Assembly (NCBI GenBank): GCA_945885335.1 | Contig: CAMCYY010000003.1 | Coordinates: 1-36,535 of the forward strand | Direction of reading: 5' to 3' | DNA: 36,535 nucleotides | From: Bordetella parapertussis | GTDB taxonomy: Bacteria; Pseudomonadota; Gammaproteobacteria; Burkholderiales; SG8-39 | In this document: piece by piece, positions 25,892-34,371 of the stretch | Position numbering within the stretch: the first letter of the stretch is position 1 | How the letters are laid out: each line of letters opens with the position of its first letter | Program-made: the position numbers and the translations under genes | The notes under the pieces: model-generated | What the model was told of the DNA's origin: nothing | The model's database searches: none | The model's input: the letters and a program-made list of their open reading frames with translations, nothing else

Positions 25892-26188
25892 GTGCTGGCG
25901 CGTAACGATGTGTTTCCCGAGGAGTTCGGCACCTTCCTGCTGTCCTCGCCGCAGACCCGCGAGGTGTTCATGCGCTACCACGCCGACTTGCTCGCCCCGG
26001 CGTTCTGGCAGCAGGCGCAGACGAACATCCGGGCCGGCATATTTGACGACTTCTATCCGTATCCGGAGGCGGTCCGCTTCTGCAATGCCTTCGAGCGCGG
26101 CGGCCGGGGTGCCGCCCAGGTGGTGTTCCAGGAGGTCAACGCCCCGCGGCTCGGGGTGGATGTGCGCGCTGCGGTGGAGATGGAATAG
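25892..26188 (+). pseudogene. aceK: Remnant of isocitrate dehydrogenase kinase/phosphatase C-terminus
   Basis: The frame opens with NDVFPEEFGTFLLSSPQTRE, then HADLLAPAFWQQ and IRAGIFDDFYPYPEAVRF. These match the last part of AceK, where the family reads DVFPEEF, HADL and IRxGHxEDVFPY. AceK is about 570-600 aa, while fewer than 75 residues of homology remain and an in-frame TGA lies just upstream. The tail after PEAVRF is unlike AceK. The fragment cannot phosphorylate isocitrate dehydrogenase. It is probably what is left after a deletion or a failed transfer. Confidence 0.78.
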
Positions 26189-26190
26189 GG

Positions 26191-26436
26191 ATGGACACCT
26201 TGACCTTGTTCGGATTGTGCGCTGTTTCAGCCATGATGATCTGCTATGCGTTCGAACAGAGAAGCCGGTGGTTCATCCTTGGCTTTGCGGCATCCTGCGG
26301 GCTGGGCTCAATCTAAGGTTTCCTGCAGGGCGCCTGGCCCTTTGGCGTGGTTGAGGCGGTCTGGATGTTGGTGCCTTTTCGGCGCTGGTTTGTCTGCAAA
26401 CCGGACCAAGATGCTGCCCGGGCTGAAACCGCTTGA
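26191..26436 (+). pseudogene. Small membrane protein gene interrupted by a stop codon
   Basis: The frame from ATG 26191 gives a hydrophobic start (LFGLCAVSAMMICYAFEQRS) and FILGFAASCGLGSI, then an in-frame TAA (26314-26316). Beyond it the frame continues GFLQGAWPFGVVEAVWMLVP and RRW to a TGA at 26434-26436. From memory, a small proteobacterial membrane protein family reads through this point as GSxYGFLQGAWPFGxVEAxW, with Tyr where the stop is here. One base change from TAT or TAC would explain it. A sequencing error is the main alternative. Function unknown. Confidence 0.68.
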
Positions 26437-26460
26437 CCCTCAAAGGTCGCGGCGTATAAT
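26433..26460 (+). promoter_or_regulatory. Strong sigma70-type promoter upstream of the decarboxylase gene
   Basis: TTGACC (26433-26438) and a perfect TATAAT (26455-26460) are 16 nt apart. This is the best promoter match in the window. A start near 26467 gives a 5' leader of about 300 nt before the decarboxylase ATG. Confidence 0.65.
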
Positions 26461-26770
26461 CCCGCCGGAATCGAACCCGGACTGGCAAACGACGTGCTCA
26501 ATTCCCCTCTCGCCACAGCATTGACCTCGACCCGGTCGGCTGCACGTTCCGCCCATGTACGTCTCGGCGCGCATCCGCTTCAGTGAAACCGCGACCCCGC
26601 CTCGGCGCTTTGCGCCACTCTGCAATTCCTTTAGTGTTCCGGCGCAGGCTTGTCTGCCTGCCGCCCGTCTGATCTAGCGCCTGCATCCCCTTGCGCGTCG
26701 CGCGGCCTGTCCGTTCCGCCAGACGGCGTACCTCCTCCCCTCATTCCATGTCCGCTTTCCGGAGAACCGC
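26461..26770 (+). other. Long untranslated leader of the decarboxylase gene
   Basis: No gene is recognised in these 310 nt. They are C-rich on the plus strand, especially near the end. A ribosome-binding site (GGAG, 26760-26763) precedes the ATG. No known riboswitch is recognised. An acid- or polyamine-responsive element would fit the gene but is not shown. Confidence 0.4.
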
Positions 26771-29035
26771 ATGAAATTCCGCTTTCCCATCGTCATCATC
26801 GACGAGGACTTCCGCACGGAGAACACCAGCGGATCAGGCATACGCGCGCTGGCCAAGGCCATCGAGGACGAGGGCATGGAAATCCAGGGCGTGACCAGCT
26901 ACGGCGACCTGTCGCAGTTTGCCCAGCAGCAAAGCCGCGCCTCGGCCTTCATCCTGTCCATCGACGATGAGGAATTCACCCCGGGCCCGGAACTGGACCC
27001 GGCCGTGCTGAACCTCAGAAAATTCATCGAGGAAATCCGCTTCAAGAATGCGGACATCCCGATCTACATCTACGGCGAGACGCGCACCTCGCGCCACCTG
27101 CCGAATGACATTCTGCGCGAACTGCATGGCTTCATCCACATGTTCGAGGACACGCCGGAGTTCGTTGCCCGCCACATTATCCGCGAGGCGCGGGCCTATC
27201 TCGGCGGGCTAGCGCCACCCTTTTTCCGTGCACTGGTGGATTACGCCCAGGATGGCTCCTACTCATGGCATTGCCCCGGACATTCCGGTGGCGTGGCCTT
27301 CCTGAAAAGCCCGGTGGGGCAGATGTTCCACCAGTTCTTCGGCGAGAACATGCTGCGCGCCGACGTGTGCAACGCGGTGGATGAACTCGGCCAGTTGCTC
27401 GACCACACCGGCCCGGTGGCGGCCTCCGAGCGCAATGCCGCGCGTATCTTCGGCGCCGACCATTGTTTTTTCGTCACGAACGGCACTTCGACCTCTAACA
27501 AGATGGTGTGGCATGCGAATGTGGCGCCGGATGACATCGTTGTGGTGGACCGCAACTGCCACAAGTCCATCCTGCATGCGATCACCATGACTGGCGCGAT
27601 TCCGGTTTTCCTCACCCCGAAGCGCAATCACCTGGGCATCATCGGGCCGATTCCGCTGGAGGAGTTCAGCCCGGAGAGCATTGCGAAGAAAATCGAGGCG
27701 AATCCCTTTGCCCGCGCCGCCAAACGCAAGAAGCCGCGCATCCTGACCATCACGCAGAGCACCTACGACGGCGTGCTCTACAACGTGGAAATGCTCAAGG
27801 ACACGCTCAATTCGACCATCGACACGCTGCACTTTGACGAGGCCTGGCTGCCGCACGCGACCTTCCATCCGTTCTACAAGGACATGCACGCCATCGGCAA
27901 GAACCGGCCGCGCAGCAAGGACGCTATGGTGTTTGCCACGCACTCCACGCACAAGCTGCTGGCCGGCATCTCGCAGGCTTCGCAGATACTGGTGCAGGAA
28001 TCGCAGAACAAAAAACTCGACCGCACGCGCTTCAACGAGGCCTACCTGATGCACACCTCTACTTCGCCGCAGTACGCCATCATCGCTTCATGCGATGTGG
28101 CGGCGGCGATGATGGAGCCGCCCGGTGGCACTGCGCTGGTGGAGGAGTCCATTCTGGAAGCGCTGGATTTTCGTCGCGCCATGAAGAAAGTGGATGACGA
28201 GTGGGGCAAGGACTGGTGGTTCAAGGTGTGGGGGCCGGAGAAGAACGTCACCCAGGAAGGTATCGGCTCGCGCGAGGAATGGGTGCTGAAGGCGAACGAC
28301 AAGTGGCACGGCTTCGGCAATCTCGTGAGCGGCTTCAACATGCTCGATCCGATCAAGGCTACGGTGATCACGCCCGGCCTGGATGTGTCGGGCAAGTTTG
28401 CCAAGACCGGAATTCCGGCGGCCATTGTCACGAAGTACCTCGCCGAGCATGGCGTCATTGTCGAGAAGACCGGACTGTATTCGTTCTTCATCATGTTCAC
28501 CATCGGCATCACGAAGGGCCGCTGGAACACGCTGGTGACGGCGCTGCAGCAGTTCAAGGACGATTACGACAAGAACCAGCCGGTGATCAAGGGGCTGACC
28601 GGGTTCTGCCAGAAGTATCCGCGCTACGAGAAGTATGGCCTACGTGACCTGTGCGACCAGATCCACGGCATGTACAGGGCGAATGACGTGGCAAAGTTGA
28701 CCACCGAGATGTACACCTCGGACATGCAACCGGCGATGAAACCCTCGGATGCGTTTGCCGCATTGGCGCATGGCGAGATCGACCGCGTCGAAATCGACAA
28801 GTTGGAGGGCCGTGTCACCAGCGTGCTGCTCACGCCGTATCCGCCGGGCATTCCGCTGCTGATTCCGGGCGAGCGCTTCAACGCGACCATCGTGCGCTAC
28901 CTGCAGTTCGCGCGCGAATTCAACCGCAAGTTCCCCGGCTTCGAGACCGACATCCACGGCCTGGTGGATGTGGAAAGTGAAAATGGGTCGAGCTATTTTG
29001 TGGATTGTGTGCGGCCAGCGGCTGGTCAGTATTGA
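26771..29035 (+). CDS. Arginine/lysine/ornithine decarboxylase (AdiA-like, PLP-dependent)
   Basis: This 754-aa enzyme belongs to the large fold-III-type decarboxylases, with an N-terminal receiver-like wing domain, a PLP domain and a C-terminal domain. The PLP lysine is Lys395 in THSTHKLLAG, after HFDEAWLPHATFHP. The VVVDRNCHKSI and SPQYAIIASCDVA stretches are family hallmarks. Its length and overall pattern fit biodegradative arginine decarboxylase AdiA (756 aa) better than LdcC or SpeC, but substrate choice among arginine, lysine and ornithine cannot be settled. Such enzymes supply polyamines or consume protons in acid stress. Genes of this type are often found near dcd in betaproteobacteria. 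Confidence 0.92.
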   Translation: MKFRFPIVIIDEDFRTENTSGSGIRALAKAIEDEGMEIQGVTSYGDLSQFAQQQSRASAFILSIDDEEFTPGPELDPAVLNLRKFIEEIRFKNADIPIYIYGETRTSRHLPNDILRELHGFIHMFEDTPEFVARHIIREARAYLGGLAPPFFRALVDYAQDGSYSWHCPGHSGGVAFLKSPVGQMFHQFFGENMLRADVCNAVDELGQLLDHTGPVAASERNAARIFGADHCFFVTNGTSTSNKMVWHANVAPDDIVVVDRNCHKSILHAITMTGAIPVFLTPKRNHLGIIGPIPLEEFSPESIAKKIEANPFARAAKRKKPRILTITQSTYDGVLYNVEMLKDTLNSTIDTLHFDEAWLPHATFHPFYKDMHAIGKNRPRSKDAMVFATHSTHKLLAGISQASQILVQESQNKKLDRTRFNEAYLMHTSTSPQYAIIASCDVAAAMMEPPGGTALVEESILEALDFRRAMKKVDDEWGKDWWFKVWGPEKNVTQEGIGSREEWVLKANDKWHGFGNLVSGFNMLDPIKATVITPGLDVSGKFAKTGIPAAIVTKYLAEHGVIVEKTGLYSFFIMFTIGITKGRWNTLVTALQQFKDDYDKNQPVIKGLTGFCQKYPRYEKYGLRDLCDQIHGMYRANDVAKLTTEMYTSDMQPAMKPSDAFAALAHGEIDRVEIDKLEGRVTSVLLTPYPPGIPLLIPGERFNATIVRYLQFAREFNRKFPGFETDIHGLVDVESENGSSYFVDCVRPAAGQY

Positions 29036-29043
29036 TTCGCGTG

Positions 29044-29103
29044 ATTATTATTCAGTCGAAAATACTCTTCCAATCGCGTTATTTTTTCTGAACTGATAAT
29101 AAT
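29044..29103. repeat. AT-rich imperfect inverted repeat between decarboxylase and ABC exporter genes
   Basis: ATTATTATTCAGT (29044-29056) and ACTGATAATAAT (29092-29103) are inverted arms with one extra base, between convergent genes. The right half closely matches the repeat at 17895-17920, including AACTGATAATAATG. Confidence 0.6.
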
Positions 29104-29145
29104 GTTCTCGCCGTCTTGATGGCGGCAGGCTTCCTGCTTGACTGC

Positions 29146-31305
29146 CTAGTCGTCGTGCCGCGGTGGATGGCCGAGCGCGGTGAACATCGCGTCGAATTCC
29201 TCGCCCGGCATGATGCCGCCTTCCCAGACCACGTAGATGCGGTCCTGCGGCAGCAGGTTGCGCCGGCGATGCGTGATCACCAGTCGGCCGATCGGCAATT
29301 CCCCCAGCGCCTTCTGCACTTTTATCTCGGTTTCGTAGTCGAGCATGCTGGTGTATTCGTCGAGCAGCAGGAAGCGCGGCTGCTTGTACAGCGCACGCGC
29401 CAGCAGGATGCGCTGGCGCTGGCCGCCGGAGAGGTTCGTTCCCATGCCGCCCACCAGTGACTGGTAGCCCATGGGCATCATGGCAATGGCTTCGTGCACC
29501 TGTGCGACCTTCGCCGCCTCGATCACGCGGTCCTCGTCCGGCGTGCCATCGAACATGCAGATGTTGTCGAAGATCGATCCGGAGAACAGGAAGTCCTCCT
29601 GCATCACCATGCCCAACATGGAGCGGTAGGTGGCGAGGCCCAGTTTCGAGGTCGGCATGCCGTTCAGCAGCACCTCACCCTCGTCAGGCACCAGCATGCC
29701 TGCGACGATCTTGATCAGTGTCGATTTGCCGCAACCAGACGGGCCGACGATGGCGACCGAATCCTGCGGCGTCAGTTTCAGGTTGATGTTCTTCAGCACC
29801 GCGTCCTCACCGGGGGCGTAGCGGAAGCTCACGTTGCGCAGTTCGATCTCCAGCGGTCCGTCGCGGTCGACGCGCAACCGGTCGGCCGGCAGGCTTTCGA
29901 TTTCCGGTTCGGTGAGCACGATGTCGGCGAGGCGCTCGCCCTGCAGCCGGAGCAGCCTGAAGCTCATGAGGCGGTCGGCCAGCGCCATGATGCGCATCAG
30001 GAACTGGTCCTTGTAGGCGAGGAAGGCCACCATCATGCCGACGGTGAAGGTCTTATCGAGGATCATGCCGACCATCAGGAACAGGATCAGCGAGACTTCC
30101 AGCGCGCTGACCAGGCCGTTGGCACTCTGGTAGATCAGATCCAGCTTGCGGATCGCGACGGTGGCGTTGTAGACGCCGATCTGGCGGTTCATCCAGCCGG
30201 CCACCTGCCAGCCCATCTGCGAGAAAAACTTGATGGCTGGAATGCCGCGCAGGGTTTCGAACAGGAAGGAGTCGCGCGATGCGGAACGGACGATGCGCTC
30301 TTCGGTGGCGGCACGGTAGCGTCCGAACATCATGAAGCGCACCAGCACGTAGCCCAGTGCCGCCAGCAGTACCACGCCGGTCAGTTTGGGGCTGTAGAAG
30401 AACATCACGGTGAGGGCGATGGAGGCCATTAGGGCGTCCAGCACGGTCTCGATGAAATGCGTGCTGATCGTGCTCTGTATCTCGTCCACTGACCGGAAGC
30501 GCGAAATGACATCGCCGACATGGCGTTTTTCGAAAAACGACACGGGCAGGCGCACCAGATGCTGGAACACGCTCGAACTGGAGCGCAGGTTCCACGACAC
30601 GGTGGCCGCCAGCAGCACCCAGCCGCGCAGCATGCGTGTGGCAGTGCGCGTGACCGAAATCAGGAACAGCGCGACCACGACAACGACCAGCAGATTGACA
30701 TCGGCGGTGACCACGACCTCGTCAATGATCCACTGGTTGATCAGCGGCAGGAATATTCCCAGTCCCTCCAGTGCCAGCGACAGCAGCAGCACCTGTGCGA
30801 ATGCGCCCAGCAGGTCGCGGTCGCCGGTCAGGAACATGCGCAGGTTGAGTTGCGTTTTCGCGACCTCGGGTTTGAAGTCGTCGCGTGGGGTCAGTTCTAG
30901 GGCAACGCCGGAAAAATGCTGGCCGACTTCCTCCATGCCGTACTCGCGGCGGCCCAGCTCGGGGTCGTTCACGATCAGCCGGCCGCGGTGCATGCCCACC
31001 ATGACCACAAAGTGGTTCAGGTCCCAGTGCAGGATGCAGGGGGTTTTCAACTGCGGCAGTTCATCGACCTCGAGGCGCACGGCGCGGGCGTTGAACTTGA
31101 GGTCGTCGGCGATTTCCACCAGGCGGGCCAGCGTGGTGCCTTTCATGGACACCGGATGGCGGCGCCGCAACATGAGTACATCGGTTTCGTAGCCGGCCGC
31201 GCTGGCGCACATGGCAAGGCAGGCCAGGCCGCATTCTGCTTCCTCGGTCTGCAGGAGGATCGGCGGTTCACGCCGCGACCAGAGGGAGAAGAAATTCGCG
31301 CTCAT
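29146..31305 (-). CDS. Peptidase-containing ABC exporter (C39, bacteriocin/double-glycine type)
   Basis: This 719-aa inner-membrane protein cuts and exports double-glycine-leader peptides. An N-terminal C39 peptidase domain shows Gln19 and catalytic Cys25 in LQTEEAECGLACLAM, His98 in LNHFVVMVG and Asp114 in VNDPELG. The full triad separates it from inactive HlyB-like relatives. A six-helix ABC membrane domain and a nucleotide-binding domain follow: Walker A GPSGCGKST, signature LSGGQRQR, Walker B FLLLDE, switch His in VITHRR. Met at 31305 (MSANFFSLW) begins the homology; Met at 31338 is the alternative. It starts 10 nt after the HlyD-type gene. Confidence 0.95.
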   Translation of the reverse strand: MSANFFSLWSRREPPILLQTEEAECGLACLAMCASAAGYETDVLMLRRRHPVSMKGTTLARLVEIADDLKFNARAVRLEVDELPQLKTPCILHWDLNHFVVMVGMHRGRLIVNDPELGRREYGMEEVGQHFSGVALELTPRDDFKPEVAKTQLNLRMFLTGDRDLLGAFAQVLLLSLALEGLGIFLPLINQWIIDEVVVTADVNLLVVVVVALFLISVTRTATRMLRGWVLLAATVSWNLRSSSSVFQHLVRLPVSFFEKRHVGDVISRFRSVDEIQSTISTHFIETVLDALMASIALTVMFFYSPKLTGVVLLAALGYVLVRFMMFGRYRAATEERIVRSASRDSFLFETLRGIPAIKFFSQMGWQVAGWMNRQIGVYNATVAIRKLDLIYQSANGLVSALEVSLILFLMVGMILDKTFTVGMMVAFLAYKDQFLMRIMALADRLMSFRLLRLQGERLADIVLTEPEIESLPADRLRVDRDGPLEIELRNVSFRYAPGEDAVLKNINLKLTPQDSVAIVGPSGCGKSTLIKIVAGMLVPDEGEVLLNGMPTSKLGLATYRSMLGMVMQEDFLFSGSIFDNICMFDGTPDEDRVIEAAKVAQVHEAIAMMPMGYQSLVGGMGTNLSGGQRQRILLARALYKQPRFLLLDEYTSMLDYETEIKVQKALGELPIGRLVITHRRRNLLPQDRIYVVWEGGIMPGEEFDAMFTALGHPPRHDD

Positions 31306-31315
31306 GAGATTGCCT

Positions 31316-32566
31316 TCAAAGCTTGCGTGCCAGGGCATACAGCGGATCGAGCATCCACTCGATCAGGCGGCGGCGGTCCAGCTCGATGTCGGCCGACAGG
31401 GTCAGGCCGGGTCGCAGCCGGATGGTGGAGCCGTAGGCCTCGATCTGTTCGCTGTCCAGTTTGACCCGGATGCGGAACATGTTTCTGTCCTTGGCGGCTG
31501 CCGCTGCCGGCGCGTCCAGGTCGGTCGCCGCCACATCGGCTTCCGAGACCTTGGTGACGGTGCCGCTGTACTGTCCGAATTTTTCAAAGGGAAATGCGTC
31601 GTAGCGCAGCGTGACACGGCGCCCCGGGCGGATCTGCGCCATGGCGCTGCTGGGTACATACAGTACGGCCTGCAGGGTGGCATTGGCGGGGACGATGGCG
31701 GCAATCAGCGTCGCCGGTTCGACGCGCTGTCCGATTGAGCCGAGTAGCGCGGTGACGGTGCCGTCCACCGGCGCGTGCAACTGCAGGGCGCTGTCCGAAC
31801 GGCGCTGCAGGCGGTCCTGTTCCAGCGCGAGGCGGGTGCGTTCCGCACCCGCAGAGTCGGCCTGGGTCCGTGCCTTGAGCGCATCGAGTTCGGTTTGCGC
31901 GCCGCGCGCCTCCGCCTGCAGGGCCTCGCGCGCGCGCATCAGCGACTGCAGTCGTGCACTCTGGTCCAGCTGCTGGTTGAGCTGCTGCTGGTATTGCAGG
32001 TCGGAAATGATGCGCTCGTCGGCCAGCGGCTTGAGGTTTGCAATGACGCGCCCCGAGGCGGCGATGAGCTGCTGTTGCAGGCGAAGTTCTTCATCGATAT
32101 GCACCAGGTCGCGATTCGCGCGGCGCATGCGCTCGGCCAGACCCGCGGCGGTTGCTCTGGCCGCCGCCTGCTGTTCGCGCGTCTGCAGCCGGATCTGGTC
32201 GGCCTGCAGGCCGAGGCTGCGATCGACCAGCGCTGCAGTTGGGCCATCCTGTCCGACGCGTTCGCGGCTGAGCTGTACCAGCAATTCTCCGGCGCGCACC
32301 TCCTGCCCGTCGCGTACCAGGATCGCCGAGATCACTGCGCTTTCGGGTGAACGCAGCCGGATGATGCCCTCGGCGGGGGCGATTACGCCGGTTACTCTTT
32401 CCTTGCGGGTGTATGAACCGAAAAACAGGAAGGTGAGCGCGACCACGGCGATCACGCTGATCAGTGCCACGGGCACCCAGACCTTCACCGGGCGTATGGA
32501 ACTGACATCGCCGGTCCAGCGGCTTTGCCTGGCTTCGATGGCCTGCTTGCGGAACAGGTCGCTCAT
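31316..32566 (-). CDS. HlyD family periplasmic adaptor (membrane fusion protein)
   Basis: This 416-aa protein bridges an inner-membrane exporter to an outer-membrane channel. It has one N-terminal membrane segment (VWVPVALISVIAVVALTFLFFG). A beta-barrel/lipoyl part follows (GVIAPAEGIIRLRSPESAVIS), then a long Gln/Arg/Ala-rich coiled-coil hairpin (about residues 100-230), a second lipoyl half (LHAPVDGTVTALLGSIGQRV) and the barrel domain. ATG 32566 overlaps the stop of the TolC-type gene (ATGA), which decides the start. It sits between the channel and ABC genes, so the three products form one tripartite exporter. Confidence 0.93.
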   Translation of the reverse strand: MSDLFRKQAIEARQSRWTGDVSSIRPVKVWVPVALISVIAVVALTFLFFGSYTRKERVTGVIAPAEGIIRLRSPESAVISAILVRDGQEVRAGELLVQLSRERVGQDGPTAALVDRSLGLQADQIRLQTREQQAAARATAAGLAERMRRANRDLVHIDEELRLQQQLIAASGRVIANLKPLADERIISDLQYQQQLNQQLDQSARLQSLMRAREALQAEARGAQTELDALKARTQADSAGAERTRLALEQDRLQRRSDSALQLHAPVDGTVTALLGSIGQRVEPATLIAAIVPANATLQAVLYVPSSAMAQIRPGRRVTLRYDAFPFEKFGQYSGTVTKVSEADVAATDLDAPAAAAAKDRNMFRIRVKLDSEQIEAYGSTIRLRPGLTLSADIELDRRRLIEWMLDPLYALARKL

Positions 32567-34041
32567 GGCGTGCTCCGCTGTGGTGGCATTGTGGCTGTTG
32601 ACGCAGCGGTCTCGAAGGCGGGTTCGATCCTGGCGAGGAACGCGGGGCTCAGGTCGCCGATCAGGGCGGCAATCCGTGACTGGGCCGCCAGCACTGCGAT
32701 GCGTGCGCGCAGCAGTTCGCGCTGCGTCGAAAAACTCAGCTGCTGTGAATTGAGCAGGTCGATGTTCGTGCGCGCGCCGGCATCGAAGGCCTTGCGCGTC
32801 GCCGCCAGTGTGGCATTGGCGGTGGCGAGCACGCCGTTCTGGATGCGCCACTGCTCGATGGCGCGCTGCAGGGCGAGATAGGCCTTGCGCAATTCGGTTT
32901 CCAGCACCCGGCCTGCGTCATCGAGCTGTGCCTGGGCTGCCTCCGAGAGCGCGCTGGCTTCCCGTACGCGGGCCTCGCCCACGCCGCCGGTGTAAAGCGG
33001 AATGGCGAGTTGCACACCGATGCCCGTCGAAGGGATGGTGCCTGAAAGGCCACCGCTCAATCGTGAGCGATCCACATTGCCGACCAGGTCCACGGTCGGG
33101 TTCAGTGCGGCGCGTTGCACGGTGATGCCGGCCCTGGTCGCGCCCAGCGTGGCAGTGAGTCGCGCCAGCGTGGGGTTTTTTTCGTAGGCGAGCGTGACGG
33201 CATTGATGACGTCATTCGGAATCACCAGCGGGGGCAGGCTGTTGCGGACCCGGGTGACCTTCTCGACGCTGGTCCAGGCCAGCCGGCCCAGTTCCGCCAG
33301 TTGTGTGCGATACAGCGCCTGGGCGCCCTCGATCTGCGACAGCAGCGATTCGCTGCGGGATGAGGTTTCCATGACTTCGACCACGGTGCCGACGCCGCCT
33401 TCCATGCGGCGCTGGTTCAAGGTGCGCTGTGTCAGCAGGACGGATCGCTCCTGGTTGAGCAGGTCGGTCTCTTCGTCCGCCTGTGCTGATCCGAGGAAGG
33501 CCTCGATGGTACGGAGCAGGATGTCCTGCCTGCCCTCGGCCTCTGCTTCGCGTGAAGATGATTGCTGGAATTGTGCCTGGTCGATGCCGGCGTCGGCTTG
33601 AGGTCGATACAGCGGAATCGACAGGCGCAACCCGCCGGAAGTGCTGCTGAAGGGCAGGGTACCGCCGATGTCGGCAAGCTCGCGGCGATAGCCGAGCACA
33701 CCGCCCAGGCTGGGGCGCAATCCGCCGCGTGCCTGTTCAAGTCTTTGTTCTTCGGCGCGTGTGCGTGCATCAGCTGCGATCAGGGCTGGCTGCGCCGCAA
33801 GCGCCATCTCCCCCATCTGCGTCAGACTGACGACGGCAGTGGAGGGGCTGCGGTGCGCGCGTGAGACCTGAGTGTCGGCGATGGCGAGTTCGGTGGTCAT
33901 GCGCAGCGGGATGCCTGCCTCTGGTTCAGCCTGCGCCAGCATTGGCAGAGCCGTTGCGGCGAATAGCGCGGCAACCATCAGGAGGCTGAGCGGCTGCCGC
34001 GCAGGATGAGGCTGTCTGTGAGGGGGCGCGCTGGCGAGCAT
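32563..34041 (-). CDS. TolC family outer-membrane channel protein
   Basis: The 492-aa product has a signal peptide (hydrophobic core LLMVAALFAATALPML, likely cut after AQA). Two repeats of the outer membrane efflux (OEP) fold follow, with the expected long helices and strand pairs (GGLRLSIPLYR in one half, GIGVQLAIPLYTGG in the other). It would form the outer-membrane channel of the exporter encoded just downstream. Two ATGs are possible, 34041 and 34062. Neither has a clear ribosome-binding site, and the longer one touches the terminator T-run, so the shorter was chosen. TATAGAAT lies just before it, so a local promoter and a leaderless message are possible. Confidence 0.9.
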   Translation of the reverse strand: MLASAPPHRQPHPARQPLSLLMVAALFAATALPMLAQAEPEAGIPLRMTTELAIADTQVSRAHRSPSTAVVSLTQMGEMALAAQPALIAADARTRAEEQRLEQARGGLRPSLGGVLGYRRELADIGGTLPFSSTSGGLRLSIPLYRPQADAGIDQAQFQQSSSREAEAEGRQDILLRTIEAFLGSAQADEETDLLNQERSVLLTQRTLNQRRMEGGVGTVVEVMETSSRSESLLSQIEGAQALYRTQLAELGRLAWTSVEKVTRVRNSLPPLVIPNDVINAVTLAYEKNPTLARLTATLGATRAGITVQRAALNPTVDLVGNVDRSRLSGGLSGTIPSTGIGVQLAIPLYTGGVGEARVREASALSEAAQAQLDDAGRVLETELRKAYLALQRAIEQWRIQNGVLATANATLAATRKAFDAGARTNIDLLNSQQLSFSTQRELLRARIAVLAAQSRIAALIGDLSPAFLARIEPAFETAASTATMPPQRSTP

Positions 34042-34063
34042 TAAGAATTCTATAGCGGGCATG

Positions 34064-34091
34064 AAAAAAAGCCGCCTGTTGGCGGCTTTTT
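34064..34091. terminator. Terminator between the peptide gene and the export genes
   Basis: GCCGCC and GGCGGC form a 6-bp stem with a 4-nt loop, flanked by seven A on one side and five T on the other. On the minus strand the T-run follows the stem, so it ends most peptide transcripts before tolC. A second perfect hairpin (TGCCGGC/GCCGGCA) lies at 34104-34122. Confidence 0.87.
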
Positions 34092-34137
34092 CGCAGGATG
34101 AAGTGCCGGCACGTAGCCGGCATCGACATCTAACGTG

Positions 34138-34371
34138 TCAGGGGAAAATGCAATTCGGTGTGCCATCCGGGTTAAGGCCGACCAATACGGCACCAACAGG
34201 GCATGACGGGCCGGTACCGCCGCCGCCACTGCCGCCACCACCGCATTGATTGCTGCCCTGGCTGCTGCCATGGCCACTACCGTGACCACTGCCATGGTTG
34301 CCTTTGCCGCCGCGCCGTTTTTTGCCGCCGCCACTGACTTGAAATAACTCTTCGGGTTTCAACTCTCTCAT
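34138..34371 (-). CDS. Double-glycine leader peptide, Gly/Ser/His-rich secreted peptide precursor (77 aa)
   Basis: The precursor starts MRELKPEELFQVSGG, matching the double-glycine leader (ELxxEELxxVxGG) that C39 exporters recognise and cut. Gly14-Gly15-Gly16 lets cleavage fall after residue 15 or 16. The mature part of about 61 residues begins with basic KKRRGGKG, then three His spaced four apart (26, 30, 34) in an HGSG repeat, then Cys43 and a Gly/Ser stretch. It ends with a module holding Cys57 and Cys74 (CPVG, VGLN, DGTPNC). The ribosome-binding site GGGAGAG lies about 8 nt upstream. The gene is just upstream of the tolC, hlyD and ABC genes. Bacteriocin, signal or metal-binding peptide are all possible; no immunity gene is seen. 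Confidence 0.85.
   Translation of the reverse strand: MRELKPEELFQVSGGGKKRRGGKGNHGSGHGSGHGSSQGSNQCGGGGSGGGGTGPSCPVGAVLVGLNPDGTPNCIFP

Noticed and set aside
26461..26482. tRNA T-arm-like string (TTCGATT loop, minus strand)
   Set aside because: The loop would be 6 or 8 nt instead of 7, and no acceptor, D or anticodon arms are nearby, so it is not a tRNA; a degraded tRNA end cannot be excluded.
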